Assembly: GCA_900548695.1 (NCBI GenBank)
Contig: URLC01000003.1
Location: 1 to 64,000 of the forward strand
Direction of reading: 5' to 3'
From: an uncultured Mycoplasmatota bacterium
GTDB lineage: Bacteria; Bacillota_I; Bacilli_A; RF39; UBA660
Length of the DNA: 64,000 bases
Positions 15,701 to 25,329 of this stretch are shown piece by piece. The notes beneath the pieces were generated by a model. It saw only the letters and a list, made by a program, of their open reading frames with translations. It was not told the origin of the DNA and did no database searches. The translations under genes and the position numbers were made by a program. Within the stretch, counting starts at the first letter, position 1. Each line of letters starts with the position of its first letter.

Positions 15701-18700
15701 TACTGTTAATAATATCATCTATATTTACATTATCTTTTAAAGAATCATAAATATATTTAGTTGCTTCATCTATTGCTTTATCATCTAATTTGTATTTTTC
15801 AACCAATGTATTATCCTCATTCATAAATTCAGAAAGTCTATGAAGTTGGTCTACTTCATTTGTGATATCTTTACTGAATATTGATGGATACATATCAGAT
15901 AATTCTGTATAAAATGAATCGATTGATTGTCCTTCATTCTTTAACTTTAATTTATTAAAATTACTTTTGCGAAAAAAAGAATAATCTGTTAAATTCTTTT
16001 TGACATGGTCGTCAACTTTTAAGTCTGTACTTCTGATATTTCTTTTTATCTCATTTAATTCATCATTAATATATTCTATTTTTTGTTCGCTAAAATTTTC
16101 CAAAATATCTTGCCTTATTTTATTATAATCTGGATTATCATAGTATTCAGATATTAAATTTTGAAATTTTTGTTTGGTTTGATAGTCAGAAAACTGCAAT
16201 ATTTTTTCAGCCTCTTTTGTCATGATTTTTTGTTTTGATTTCTTTAACTTATCATTCTTGTTTTGGATTTTTTTGATTTCTTTGTTTCGTAAATCTTGCT
16301 CAATATTTTTACTTTCTTTTAATTTCATGTCTTTAAAATAAGATTTACTACCTTTTGATTTAAAGTTTTTTTCTACAAAATCTTGCCATTTTCCATCTTC
16401 TTTAGAATATCTTATATTATCTTTTGACCATTCATCATTAACTGTTGATTCTACTATCTTCTTTAATTCTTCTTTGTTTTCAGTAATCTTTTCACTACTG
16501 TAACTATTATTAATCTTATTTATCTCTTCGTCGGTTAGTTTTACCTTGTTTTTATCAAAAGAAAAAGAACTATTATCTAGTTCCTTATTTACATCATTTT
16601 GTCGTCCGTTCCCCAATCCGTCCCGAGTTTTTCTTCCGTCTGATCTAATATCTTTTTTGCTAGTTTGTACAACTTGGTTAACAATTTGTTCTTCATAACT
16701 TTCAATATTTTCATAAATGTCATCACCATATTTATTATAAAACTTATCAATTACATTATCAATAATATCATCGGATTTTGTATTTTTAGTTTCTAATATA
16801 TTATATAACTTTTCTGCAATTTTTTCTTTTATATTTCTTTTATGATTTAATATAGCCTCTCTATTGGGATGAATTGGATTTTTTTTAGAACTTTCTGGAG
16901 AAGTTCTTTTTCTTTCTTCAACAGTCATATTTCTTCTATTTTTTGTATCTGCTGCTTCTATTTCTCCTTTACTGTTAGCATATCTTTCGTTACCAAATAA
17001 AATCGTAGTCCCAGTAGGAAGTCCTTCCGCATTCTGTATATAATGTTGTATTTCATGTAGAATTGTACCTCTTACTGACTCTGAATTATTTAGTAATTTA
17101 TTATTTAACATTATTTTATTTGATTGACTGTTAAAACTCCCATTACTTTTCATGTTCTTAGTTTGTAATTCTACAGTTTTTAATTCAGGATATAAATCAT
17201 ATAATGTTTTTGCTTCAAATATTTCTGATAGTTTATATGAAGTGTTTGGAGAAAGTTTTTCCAAAATTTTTGTGTTTTTATCAGATATTTCAAACTCCCA
17301 ATTTCCTTCTTTATCTTTGAACCAACCAGTTATTTTTCTTATTTCTTCATTTGTATACTTTTTACTTGTACTTTTGTTAGTTTTATTTTCCAACCATAAA
17401 GCAGCATCATATCTATCTTTTATCTCTTGATACTTTTCCGATGCTTTAACACTTTGTTCCATTCCCTTTAAACTGGTCATCATATATTCTGTCTTGCTAA
17501 ATTTGTTATTATTATCTCTATATGCTTTTTCCCATTTAGCTCTTAAATCTCTAATAAATAAAGATTCTTTAGAATTACCAGTTATTTTATTTGCCAGTGA
17601 AACAATCTTATTATATATTCTTTTAAATATATTAGGCTTTTGTACGGATAAAGAATTAATAAATTCTTCATTGCCAAATAATTGACCAGATATATCCGCA
17701 AGAACTTCGCTAGATACTTCATTAGTTCCATAAGTTTCTTTTAAAGATTCTAGTGCACTATTAAATTCTTGGTTTTTACTTGCATAATCTGTAACTAAAT
17801 CAACCATATCTCTAGTTTCTATCGCATGCGTTATTTCATGTGTTAGTAGAAATTCTCCTGCTCTATCAGAATTAGGATTAATTCTTATTTCTGTTTCTCC
17901 ATTTTCAAGTGTTTTAATTTGTGCATTAACCATATTTCCATTAGATGCTACTAAATTATTATCTAAGATAATGTTATACCCTTTATCATTAATTACTTTT
18001 TCCGCAGTTTCTATAAATGATTTTGATGTATTACTATTATTTAAATATTGATTGGCACTTTTTCGTAAATTATCAATCTTTGTATTAGAATCTGGAACAT
18101 ACTCATAAGCAACATTATCATCATTAACAATTGAAGGATTAATATTTGAAATTTCCTCACTATTTTGACTATTTAGTTCATTTTTACCAACAGGTAGTGT
18201 GTTTGTATTGGTGCTTATATTTTCATTCTCTAATGATTGATTAAATGCGTTATTTTGGTTATTTAATCTATTAACTGTATTTGAATCTAGTGGTATTGAT
18301 ACTCTATTATTGTTTATTAAAGGATTTCCATTAAATTCATGAGAATTATTATTTAAGTTTTGATTTAGACCTGTTGGTAACGTTGCTTTAGTTTTTGATT
18401 CGTTTTTAGAGGCATTTCTTATTTCTGATACATTATTTCTAAAATCAGATACTGTTGCAGGTGCATTTAATATTCCTCCGGTAATTCCACCTACGATGAC
18501 ACTATTGAATACATCATTCCAATTTACTTTTTCATTTTCTGAATAAGTTGCATTTTTTAATAAAGGACTAACTATCTCAGATATTCCTTCTTCTAGACCT
18601 TCTCCTACAGCTTCATATCCAGCATTTAGTACAGTTTTTGTTATTTCTTTTGCTAGCTTATTGCTAATTTTGCCGGTTGCCTTATTAATCAATCTATTAG

Positions 18701-19586
18701 CTGCTTTATCTAAAAATCCCGTGCTTTCAATTCCAGGTATTCCACCTGTAACCCATTCTGTAGCTAATTCTGTTGCGCTAGATCCTAATGCATAATTTCT
18801 AGCTTCTTCATCTGTCGCACCATTTTGATAAGCTTCTTGCAAAGCTTGTCCATAACTACTCGTTGCTAAAGCCGTATTGGCTGGTGCATTTTTTATTGCA
18901 GCTTTTCCAAGGTTTTTACCAGTAGTAACAAGTTTTTTACCAAGGGAAAGCCCCTTCGTTGACGTAGATGCTAAAGAACTTGTTCCTCCTAATGCTTTAC
19001 CTCCCAAATTGCCAATAATTAAAGATGGCACCATACCACCGATTCCTTGTGCAATTTGTCCACCTAAATTATTTCTTTTAACTAACGAATCTTTTTCAAA
19101 ATCATCAACAACATCATTCCATCCTGTAAAATCTTGGAACTCATTTGTTAAATCTCTTGCCACAAATTCTTTAGTTGACTTTTTTTGCTCTTTTTCTCTT
19201 TGTTTTCTATGTTTTTTTGCTTCCTTTTCTGTTGATTTTCCGGTAATTACTTCTGCTTTTTCTAATAGAGGATTATTTATGGAATCTGCTGCAGAATTTA
19301 AAAGACTATATCCAGTATCCACTGCTCCTTCTAAAGATTTCAAAGTTCCTGTTGCAGCATTAGTGGCTATATTCCCTCCGGTTTTTAAAACACTTATTCC
19401 AAAATCTCCAGCTTTCTCTAAGAAGTTTTTTTCCTCTTCTTCTTTTTTCTTTTTCTTCTTTTTTACTGTATTATTTGCAATTCTATTTTCTATTACATTA
19501 CCATCATCTTGTAAAATGTAATTCTTTCCTTTTCCTTGTTTTCTAACTGATGTGGTTCCGTTATCATTTAAATAGTAGTTGGCCAT
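12792..19586 (-). CDS. giant polyvalent virion protein with two zincin motifs
   Basis: 2264 aa, GAGGTG before the start. The N-terminus (residues 1-390) has a KKKKKKKEEEE run and Gly/Ala-rich hydrophobic segments (GGQIAQGIGGMVPSLIIG, GGITGGILNAPA) that could enter membranes. Two metallopeptidase signatures follow, HEITH near residue 583 and HEIQH near 843. A long Lys/Glu-rich coiled region comes next, then an LPD38-like region (about 1500-1850, with MVGMNLGSAITNFIPITQAA) and C-terminal helical repeats ending YDYINNLNLS. Such proteins are packaged in podovirus heads and injected with DNA. The protease roles are inferred. Confidence 0.8.
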   Translation of the reverse strand: MANYYLNDNGTTSVRKQGKGKNYILQDDGNVIENRIANNTVKKKKKKKEEEEKNFLEKAGDFGISVLKTGGNIATNAATGTLKSLEGAVDTGYSLLNSAADSINNPLLEKAEVITGKSTEKEAKKHRKQREKEQKKSTKEFVARDLTNEFQDFTGWNDVVDDFEKDSLVKRNNLGGQIAQGIGGMVPSLIIGNLGGKALGGTSSLASTSTKGLSLGKKLVTTGKNLGKAAIKNAPANTALATSSYGQALQEAYQNGATDEEARNYALGSSATELATEWVTGGIPGIESTGFLDKAANRLINKATGKISNKLAKEITKTVLNAGYEAVGEGLEEGISEIVSPLLKNATYSENEKVNWNDVFNSVIVGGITGGILNAPATVSDFRNNVSEIRNASKNESKTKATLPTGLNQNLNNNSHEFNGNPLINNNRVSIPLDSNTVNRLNNQNNAFNQSLENENISTNTNTLPVGKNELNSQNSEEISNINPSIVNDDNVAYEYVPDSNTKIDNLRKSANQYLNNSNTSKSFIETAEKVINDKGYNIILDNNLVASNGNMVNAQIKTLENGETEIRINPNSDRAGEFLLTHEITHAIETRDMVDLVTDYASKNQEFNSALESLKETYGTNEVSSEVLADISGQLFGNEEFINSLSVQKPNIFKRIYNKIVSLANKITGNSKESLFIRDLRAKWEKAYRDNNNKFSKTEYMMTSLKGMEQSVKASEKYQEIKDRYDAALWLENKTNKSTSKKYTNEEIRKITGWFKDKEGNWEFEISDKNTKILEKLSPNTSYKLSEIFEAKTLYDLYPELKTVELQTKNMKSNGSFNSQSNKIMLNNKLLNNSESVRGTILHEIQHYIQNAEGLPTGTTILFGNERYANSKGEIEAADTKNRRNMTVEERKRTSPESSKKNPIHPNREAILNHKRNIKEKIAEKLYNILETKNTKSDDIIDNVIDKFYNKYGDDIYENIESYEEQIVNQVVQTSKKDIRSDGRKTRDGLGNGRQNDVNKELDNSSFSFDKNKVKLTDEEINKINNSYSSEKITENKEELKKIVESTVNDEWSKDNIRYSKEDGKWQDFVEKNFKSKGSKSYFKDMKLKESKNIEQDLRNKEIKKIQNKNDKLKKSKQKIMTKEAEKILQFSDYQTKQKFQNLISEYYDNPDYNKIRQDILENFSEQKIEYINDELNEIKRNIRSTDLKVDDHVKKNLTDYSFFRKSNFNKLKLKNEGQSIDSFYTELSDMYPSIFSKDITNEVDQLHRLSEFMNEDNTLVEKYKLDDKAIDEATKYIYDSLKDNVNIDDIINSINISPKEIRREKTNQYREEAENFVKDSFNWKDKKSGLAYKINTMKRNFYDIMPKKDAERLYTNYVEPIFNHNAAMQKDIETYNKRIEKLKLNDKESTAVQMLGEYKYNPETLLTGSQIDEFISKNKLDYDKISNAVEEFRGLYDELYDRVNAVLKSQGYKEVDYRKGYFPHFIDDKPTSIVGKLAEKLGWKFKNNDLPTSIAGITDQFKPGKVWTSFSQQRKGKITDYNALKGFDNYIRGAMQDIYFTEDIQKLRALENEIRYQHSDKGVQSKIDEIYDDTSLSFEDRQDKIEKIYATYITPLNNFVTELRDYTNGIANKKSGLDRTVEALSNRKFYNVMENVSSRLSANMVGMNLGSAITNFIPITQAASQVKSKYLLKGLKEAIKNQYSTDGFDNKSVFLTSRLNEADRLYKTKLEKVSEKMNFMFNGIDSITSNTIVRAKYYENKAKGMSEFNAMRNADEFARDLMAGRTKGEMPTAFNSKNPLVKMFTSFQLEVNNQFGYMLKDLPRDLGDETKKKLIGAFIKMFVGAWMYNQLTEKVVGRKSSFSPIDTIKEIYDTATNDNLKITDKSADMLENLTQDIPFVGGLVGGGRLPISSVANPLNVIKGESTVKDELKKLGYYTILPFGGGQLKKTVEGASMYTNKKEIKGSYTSKGDLRFEAKKDPLSVAQNLLFGQYSSKSAREYFAKRYAPIDSKTMKKLQKQNLSVDEYRRYEDNYSSLKTKSGKKINDIKSDKSDGKPVSGSASAKKAYLIMNSNFSKKEKNYMLSKLTTSDKYPKVSDLEKLPNDKKIYKFYYSMNNDARKEFNKELNNLDISADKLCDYYLTRKKYNNEYVSGFAKSKMVDYIQNSNLNENTKWYLYNKDYGSESLELLKNTFSIKTSDYFNVMKYAEKIKNEYSGEKQSRLRKNMIYQYINNLKISARQKIILFKQAGYTTSTGKASMYDYINNLNLSAIEKQEIWDAIY

Positions 19587-19598
19587 AAAAATTCACCT

Positions 19599-20522
19599 CT
19601 ATACTGGTTTTCCTTTTTTGGTACATTGAATATATCGATTATATCTTCCATCCCAATAATAATATTTTCCTCCTGCTTTCCAAATATTTTGAGTAACGGT
19701 TTGCCTTTGACCTGATAAAGTTTGAGTATTAAAAGTTATCGTATTTCCTGTTTTACTTAATTTTTGACCATTAACATTATTAGGTTGATAATCGTTATTG
19801 AAAGTACCATATTGTGCGTCTGGATTTAAATTTCCTTGATAATAAGCTGTACTAACTTGATAGCTTGGACTGCTATTACTAAAACTATAACTAGATGCTT
19901 GTTGTGCCCTTAATTGAGCCCAGGCTAATCTATTTGCTTCTTCTTGTTGCTGTCTTTGAAATTCTAGTTCTGCAGCTGCTTGTTGTTGTGAAATATAATT
20001 GTTATACGCATCTTGCCCAATTTGTAATGCTGCTGACTGAATTTCAGATTGTTTATTTGCATACATTTGTGCATATTGAGCAGCTAAATTTGCTTTATTA
20101 GTTTCATATTGTAAATTAGTATCATTAATTTGATTATTTATGTCTCTAATACCACTTGCTTTATCTTTTAAAATTGTGTTGAGATTTGTTCCATAATTAT
20201 TGTTAATTGAGTTTACTTGTGATCCTACTACTCCTTGTGTACCTAAACCTGCTCTGTTCATAGCACTTCTATTATCTTTTAAAGCAAGCAGTCTATTTAT
20301 GTTTGCCTGCTTTGCATTATCTAATGCTGTTTTATTCACTTCTTCTTTATTTTGATTTAGTGCATTTATAGCTGAAGTGTTAGAATTAGCTAACCCTTGC
20401 AATTCTGCATCCTTTTGACTATTAATGCTATCTAATACATATTGATTTGAATTTATATAATCATTCTTTTTTTGATTTGATATTTGATCTGCAGCTGCTC
20501 TCCAATCGTCAATTGCCGCCAT
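19599..20522 (-). CDS. predicted internal/ejection virion protein
   Basis: 307 aa after AAGGAGG. An Asn/Gln/Ala-rich helical N-terminal two-thirds (NQKKNDYINSNQYVLDSIN..., QQQAAAELEFQRQQQEEAN) forms a long coiled coil. The C-terminal 70 residues end in GGKYYYWDGRYNRYIQC. Composition and position between the neck proteins and the polyvalent protein resemble ejection proteins of short-tailed phages. No specific family recognised. Confidence 0.6.
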   Translation of the reverse strand: MAAIDDWRAAADQISNQKKNDYINSNQYVLDSINSQKDAELQGLANSNTSAINALNQNKEEVNKTALDNAKQANINRLLALKDNRSAMNRAGLGTQGVVGSQVNSINNNYGTNLNTILKDKASGIRDINNQINDTNLQYETNKANLAAQYAQMYANKQSEIQSAALQIGQDAYNNYISQQQAAAELEFQRQQQEEANRLAWAQLRAQQASSYSFSNSSPSYQVSTAYYQGNLNPDAQYGTFNNDYQPNNVNGQKLSKTGNTITFNTQTLSGQRQTVTQNIWKAGGKYYYWDGRYNRYIQCTKKGKPV

Positions 20523-20534
20523 ACTATTACCTCC

Positions 20535-22370
20535 TTAATTTCCTCTATATTTACCAGCTAAAATATATTCAACTAATAACCTTTCAAAAGTCATTCTATA
20601 TTGCGTTTTATTTTTGAAATAAAATTTAATAAACATAAACTTTTTTATTTTTTCTTTTTCTTGTATCGTTTTTGGAAAATCGTCTGTTAAATCGTGATAC
20701 TGCTTTTTGATAATTTCTACTGTCCCATCATCTAACTCATATCCAAATTCAATATCACATCCTTCTTTAGGATTTAAAATTAATGTAACCATTTTAATTG
20801 TTTTAGCAAAAAAGCTAGAGTTTAATTCTAAAAACGGAGTCTCCCAATATGCTTCTATTGGATTTTGATTATCACGATAACTACTATTGAATTTGCATAT
20901 TTCTCCAGACTCGGTACCAAAATATAAAATATTATTCCAAGAAAAAAATACCCTTACAGGTATATTGTCCCAATACCACCACTCATACTGATATTGTTCT
21001 GTTCTAGCATGCTTTGGATAACTTAAATATCTACTATCAGCAACATAAATATGATTATTTACCGCAAGATAGTATTTTCCTAATAAACTAATTGCCACGC
21101 TATTTTCTAAATTGGATTCTTTTAATAATTTACCATTCACATAAAAACTTCTTTGTTGTGCGAATTTTTCTCCAGCATCTCCTATGACTGCAAACACTCC
21201 TTGCTCTGACAAAAACAAAGGGTCATTTAACAGGTTACAATTTGCATATTTGCTTATACATCCAATATTTTTTACTCCATCCTTTAAAGGAAAGACTTCC
21301 AAATTATCTAGTAAATTTGTCTTTCGATAATATATAGTACAATCTGTATCACTTTGTTTTTTATGGACAGCCAGTGTTCCATCGGATAATCTAGAATAAC
21401 TTATAATAGGCTCTGTACCAATCTTTGTAAAATTTTCATCTGGCCAATATGTAGGATCTTCTTGTTCACAATAAAAATCATAATTAGCAAATTCTGGATT
21501 TCCACTTGCAAAAATTCTATTATTGTTTCCTTCGTATCCAAATAATGTTGCAATAGTACATTTGTTAATTTTGTCATAGTTTTCTTGTACAGTTTTTTTA
21601 TATTTTATAGATACATTATCACGACCTAACACAGGTGATTCTCCTGGTGCACTAGATAAAGTCACTTGTCCTGCTACTGTATCCACTTCATATCCAGAAG
21701 ATTCAATTACGTCCCAAGAACCACTATCAGATAAGACTTCTACTAATTCTACGCTGTCTATATTACTATCATCTAATTTAAATACTGTTTGTTGCTTTTT
21801 TTCTACTTCTCCATTTACTGTTTCTTCTATTTCTTCTGTAAGAAAAGTATTAATTCGATATGGTGATAATAAGTTTATTTTCTCGTAGTCAGTTCCTCCT
21901 CCTGAACTATCTCTACCTATTGAGGTTGTTGGTATATATCCAGATTCATCTAAAAAAGAAACCTTGTATCCGTCTACTGTATTAGAATAAATGATTGCTC
22001 TATTACCATCAAATATGGTTAAATATTCTCCTAAATACAGTCCAACAGACCTATTATTAGACATATTGTCTAATATCTTTGTACAAACAGTAAAGTCTGT
22101 TGAACATTCATATAATTTTGTTCCTGCATGTACAAGAAATTTTTCACTATTTTCTAAATCAACATTCCAAATACCATTAATTGGGTCTGTAAAATTGTGT
22201 ACGATTTCATATCCATTTCTTGTTTCATTATATCCATTATTATTAATAATATTTTTAGCATCAGGACTTCTTCTTTTGTCTACTTCTAAAGGACTAGTAG
22301 TAAAATCAACACCTAAAAAACTTTCGATATTATAATAATTTTTACTTTGACTTGTGGGTACTGAATACAT
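20535..22370 (-). CDS. tail/neck stabilisation protein (P22 gp10-like)
   Basis: 611 aa from ATG 22370 (GGAG eight bases upstream; an in-frame GTG at 22379 is less likely). It opens with FLGVDFTTSPLEVDKRRSPDAKNII, the typical start of podovirus packaged-DNA stabilisation proteins, where a loop senses 'defined by data' positions. The body is beta-rich and propeller-like (YANCNLLNDPLFLSEQGVFAV). It should plug the portal vertex and bind fibres. Confidence 0.7.
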   Translation of the reverse strand: MYSVPTSQSKNYYNIESFLGVDFTTSPLEVDKRRSPDAKNIINNNGYNETRNGYEIVHNFTDPINGIWNVDLENSEKFLVHAGTKLYECSTDFTVCTKILDNMSNNRSVGLYLGEYLTIFDGNRAIIYSNTVDGYKVSFLDESGYIPTTSIGRDSSGGGTDYEKINLLSPYRINTFLTEEIEETVNGEVEKKQQTVFKLDDSNIDSVELVEVLSDSGSWDVIESSGYEVDTVAGQVTLSSAPGESPVLGRDNVSIKYKKTVQENYDKINKCTIATLFGYEGNNNRIFASGNPEFANYDFYCEQEDPTYWPDENFTKIGTEPIISYSRLSDGTLAVHKKQSDTDCTIYYRKTNLLDNLEVFPLKDGVKNIGCISKYANCNLLNDPLFLSEQGVFAVIGDAGEKFAQQRSFYVNGKLLKESNLENSVAISLLGKYYLAVNNHIYVADSRYLSYPKHARTEQYQYEWWYWDNIPVRVFFSWNNILYFGTESGEICKFNSSYRDNQNPIEAYWETPFLELNSSFFAKTIKMVTLILNPKEGCDIEFGYELDDGTVEIIKKQYHDLTDDFPKTIQEKEKIKKFMFIKFYFKNKTQYRMTFERLLVEYILAGKYRGN

Positions 22371-22372
22371 AA

Positions 22373-22972
22373 CTACCACTCCATTCCAAATACTGATTCA
22401 ATATGTGTAGGATTAGGATTAAAATCTTTACCAGATATATTAGAAACATTCGTTACAAATTCATTCATATACATAGTAGCTAATTGAACATCATCATCTT
22501 TATATAATTCTGCTGCTATATACAATGGAATTAATACTATCATTTGATTATCTAAATCTAATGAAAAAGAAGAAGCTGTATTAGAAGTGATTAAGTCGTG
22601 GTAAGCTTCATAATAAATAGTTATATCTCCATCTTTCCAATTGTTTATTACAAGTATATTATTACCTTCAATATACCAATCCGGTCTATTACTTCCATCA
22701 TAAACAATTTGATACAATCTTTTAAAGTTAGGAACTTGTTGTGGAAGATTATATTTATTTTTGTCTTTTTTCTTGAGTTTGTACTCCTTTACTAAGGGTT
22801 TCCCATTTTCAGTAATATAATTGATAGCCTCATTACATGCTTGTGGCATTGCATATAAATAAGTTTTATATTTTTTATCAGTTTTATATTCATTTAATTT
22901 GTCAGCTACTAACTCATCATTATTTAAAAACATTTTCTTTAATGATTCTATCTGAATTTGTCCCCAATTCAT
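22373..22972 (-). CDS. head-tail adaptor protein
   Basis: 199 aa, AGGAGG upstream. A helical N-terminus with MPQACNEAINYI and a middle strand pair (WYIEGNNILVINNW) ends in a helix LDLDNQMIVLIPLYIAAELYKDD; this is the layout of gp4/gp6-type adaptor (connector) proteins that dock under the portal. Position right after the capsid genes supports it. Confidence 0.65.
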   Translation of the reverse strand: MNWGQIQIESLKKMFLNNDELVADKLNEYKTDKKYKTYLYAMPQACNEAINYITENGKPLVKEYKLKKKDKNKYNLPQQVPNFKRLYQIVYDGSNRPDWYIEGNNILVINNWKDGDITIYYEAYHDLITSNTASSFSLDLDNQMIVLIPLYIAAELYKDDDVQLATMYMNEFVTNVSNISGKDFNPNPTHIESVFGMEW

Positions 22973-23046
22973 ATTTCATCCTCCTAACTCGTGGTCAAGT
23001 CTACAAGAGTTGCACTTGCTTTCACTACTAACTTGAAAAAAAGAAA

Positions 23047-23475
23047 CTAAAGATATTTAGCTTCTTTCAAAATATTAAATACTGTCATAGGTACTTCTAC
23101 GCTTTCTCCTCGTTTGATATTATATGTCCAACCATTAACAGTAACAGGCACATTCATCTCATGAGGGTTTAATTCACTTTTTGGTATTGTAATAGTAATT
23201 TTCTTTTCTTTTTTTAATTCTGCTCCAGTTTGAACGGAATCATTACGTAAAGTAACCTCATCAACTTCCTTAAGTTTTGAAAAAGAGGTTGCTTCCTCGT
23301 TTGCAGTATTTAAATCATTTTGTAACTTTTCTAATTCTGCTTTTTTCACATCCATTAATTTAAGAGTCTCATTTAGAGACTCTCTTTCTTCTTGAATTAA
23401 TTTTAAAGTTTCATCAAGATTCTCTTGTGTTTTATCTTTAGAAATATTTTCTTTTTCTAAACTATCTTTCGCCAT
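23047..23475 (-). CDS. head-associated protein with coiled coil
   Basis: 142 aa. A long Glu/Lys/Leu coiled coil covers residues 1-85, followed by a compact C-terminal domain (IPKSELNPHEMNVPVTVNGW, then GESVEVPMTVFNIL) common just downstream of podovirus major capsid genes. Possibly a head decoration or head-completion protein. Confidence 0.6.
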   Translation of the reverse strand: MAKDSLEKENISKDKTQENLDETLKLIQEERESLNETLKLMDVKKAELEKLQNDLNTANEEATSFSKLKEVDEVTLRNDSVQTGAELKKEKKITITIPKSELNPHEMNVPVTVNGWTYNIKRGESVEVPMTVFNILKEAKYL

Positions 23476-23496
23476 CTTTTTCCTACCTTTCTAATC

Positions 23497-24471
23497 CTAA
23501 TCAGCAGTTGGTGCTAATGTAGCAGCAGTTGGTGCTAATGTAGCAGCAGTTTCAATTCTACAAATTGCTAGTTCATTCAATCTAACTGCAGTAAAGAATG
23601 ATTTCCAACCAATTGTTGAACGTTGATTCAATGGGTCTGCAGTACCAGATGAACCTAACGGTTTAACAATAATAGAAGCCTTTGCTGCACCTTTTTCAAT
23701 ATTTGGGACACCATATGCATGGCGTCCATAAATTACTGATTTGAAGACATTTACCTTTCCTGTATTTGCTACACTTTCAATATTTGAAGAACTTCTGATT
23801 CTTGTACCAAAATAATTTCCAATTTCTCCTTTTAATAATGGTGTATTATTAGTGTATTTATGTACTTCGACAAATCCTTTATTAGAAGTATCATTCATAA
23901 AATCATATTCTTGAAGTGGATTAATTATTGCATGATATGTCCCATCAGCAAAGGGTTTAATATTATTATTTTTTAGTCTTGTATGAGCTTTTAAGATTTC
24001 ATCTCCTGTTAAAACATCGCTAGCAGTAAGCGCATCTCTATTAGCTTTACCCCCTGCATATTGAACAGTAGTACCAGCAGTAACAACATCTCTAATTCTA
24101 GTATCTACAGTCAATGCAGATTGTTCTCCAAACACCTCAGACGCTTCTGTAATTATTGGATCTTTAGCTTGCATATCTAAAACATCAGTAACAGTTGCAA
24201 AATCTCCTTCTTGTTTACAAGTTGCTTTTAAACTTGTAATATCTAAAGAATTTCCTGATGGTGTTACACCTTCTGTTAAAGAGTTTGCTGGAACTTTTAA
24301 AGAATTAAATTTTCTAAATTCAATATTGGTTCCTTTTCCTTTTGGGATTGTCTTTTTATCTCCATCTTCATAAAATTCTAACTCTGGTAATTCACGTTCA
24401 AGTAACGTTCTATCGTAAAATGTTTGATTTTCAACACTTAGTGTTTCTATTGTATTTATAGTTTCAGCCAT
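23497..24471 (-). CDS. major capsid protein, N4-gp56 family
   Basis: 324 aa. Strong pattern match to the N4-gp56 family: FYDRTLLERELPELEF, IPKGKGTNIEFRKF, LTEGVTPSG, GDFATVTDVLDMQAKDPII and GTTVQYAGGKANRDAL. HK97-fold subunit of the capsid shell. The C-terminus contains a tandem ATLAPTA repeat from a 21-bp duplication. Flanked by scaffold upstream as expected. Confidence 0.92.
   Translation of the reverse strand: MAETINTIETLSVENQTFYDRTLLERELPELEFYEDGDKKTIPKGKGTNIEFRKFNSLKVPANSLTEGVTPSGNSLDITSLKATCKQEGDFATVTDVLDMQAKDPIITEASEVFGEQSALTVDTRIRDVVTAGTTVQYAGGKANRDALTASDVLTGDEILKAHTRLKNNNIKPFADGTYHAIINPLQEYDFMNDTSNKGFVEVHKYTNNTPLLKGEIGNYFGTRIRSSSNIESVANTGKVNVFKSVIYGRHAYGVPNIEKGAAKASIIVKPLGSSGTADPLNQRSTIGWKSFFTAVRLNELAICRIETAATLAPTAATLAPTAD
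23504..23545 (-). repeat. 21-bp tandem repeat at the capsid gene 3' end
   Basis: Two adjacent identical 21-bp units encode a doubled ATLAPTA at the capsid C-terminus, close to the stop codon. Confidence 0.9.
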
Positions 24472-24498
24472 ATTTTTTCTCCTTCTAGCTCGCCACTA

Positions 24499-25290
24499 TT
24501 ATCCTTCTTTTACTTTTTCAACCTCTTTTAAGAACTCCTCTCTTGACATATTTTCATAATCAATAAAGTTGTCCGAACTGTTTCCAAGACTACCTGGCGA
24601 ACTTATATTATTTGCAATAGCCTTTTTAGCAGTTTTTATTCCCTGATTTCTGAAACTGTTTTTCAACTTATTAAAAGACTCATAGACATCAATTAACGAT
24701 TTATTTTTTCCATCTGCATAATCCATAAACACTTCATCTTTAAACAAAGATGATATATTTACATCTGGATATTTTTTACTAAAGTCTTCTATTTCTTGCT
24801 GGGCTTTAGTTTCTCTTTCTTGACGTTCTTGTTTTAGTCTTGTCTCTTCTCGTCTTTTATCTGCAGCATAAGAAGCATAGTCCTTTAAAGGATCTTTTCC
24901 TTCTTCAGAAAGCTTATACATATCCTCATAAACTTCTACATCTGTTATATCTTTAATTTCTGTATTAGTATAAGGATTAATTTTCCCTTTATAGGCATCA
25001 AGCCTGCCTCTCTTATAGGCCTCATCTTCTCTGCTTTTTACTTTACTTTCAAATTCCTCTTCTGCTTTTCTTCTTGCGGCAGCATACTTGGAATTATCTT
25101 CACTACTTTGTCTTTTAGATGATGGCTTCTCTTTCTCCTCACTATTTTCAGATTCTTGATTACCTTCTGAATCATCAAATGTTACATCATTTTCATCATC
25201 ATTTTCAGTAGTTGTATCAGTAGTCTCTTCCTCTACTTCGGTTGGTTCAGCGACGTCCAACTCTTTTTCGCTTTCTAATTCTTCGTTCAT
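24499..25290 (-). CDS. capsid scaffolding protein
   Basis: 263 aa. A very acidic, Ser/Thr-rich N-terminal third (EEETTDTTTENDDEND...) is followed by a charged coiled coil (EETRLKQERQERETKAQQE) and a C-terminal GSLGNSSDNFIDYENMSREEFL segment typical of podovirus scaffolds. It guides assembly of the capsid shell encoded next. The start has AGGAGG. Confidence 0.8.
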   Translation of the reverse strand: MNEELESEKELDVAEPTEVEEETTDTTTENDDENDVTFDDSEGNQESENSEEKEKPSSKRQSSEDNSKYAAARRKAEEEFESKVKSREDEAYKRGRLDAYKGKINPYTNTEIKDITDVEVYEDMYKLSEEGKDPLKDYASYAADKRREETRLKQERQERETKAQQEIEDFSKKYPDVNISSLFKDEVFMDYADGKNKSLIDVYESFNKLKNSFRNQGIKTAKKAIANNISSPGSLGNSSDNFIDYENMSREEFLKEVEKVKEG

Positions 25291-25329
25291 ATTTCCTCCT
25301 GGATTTTTGCGCTATTCCATGCGAATTAC

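Noticed and set aside
18877..19521. 214-codon plus-strand frame
   Set aside because: Phe/Ser-rich translation antisense to the N-terminus of the giant virion protein; no ribosome site and low complexity.
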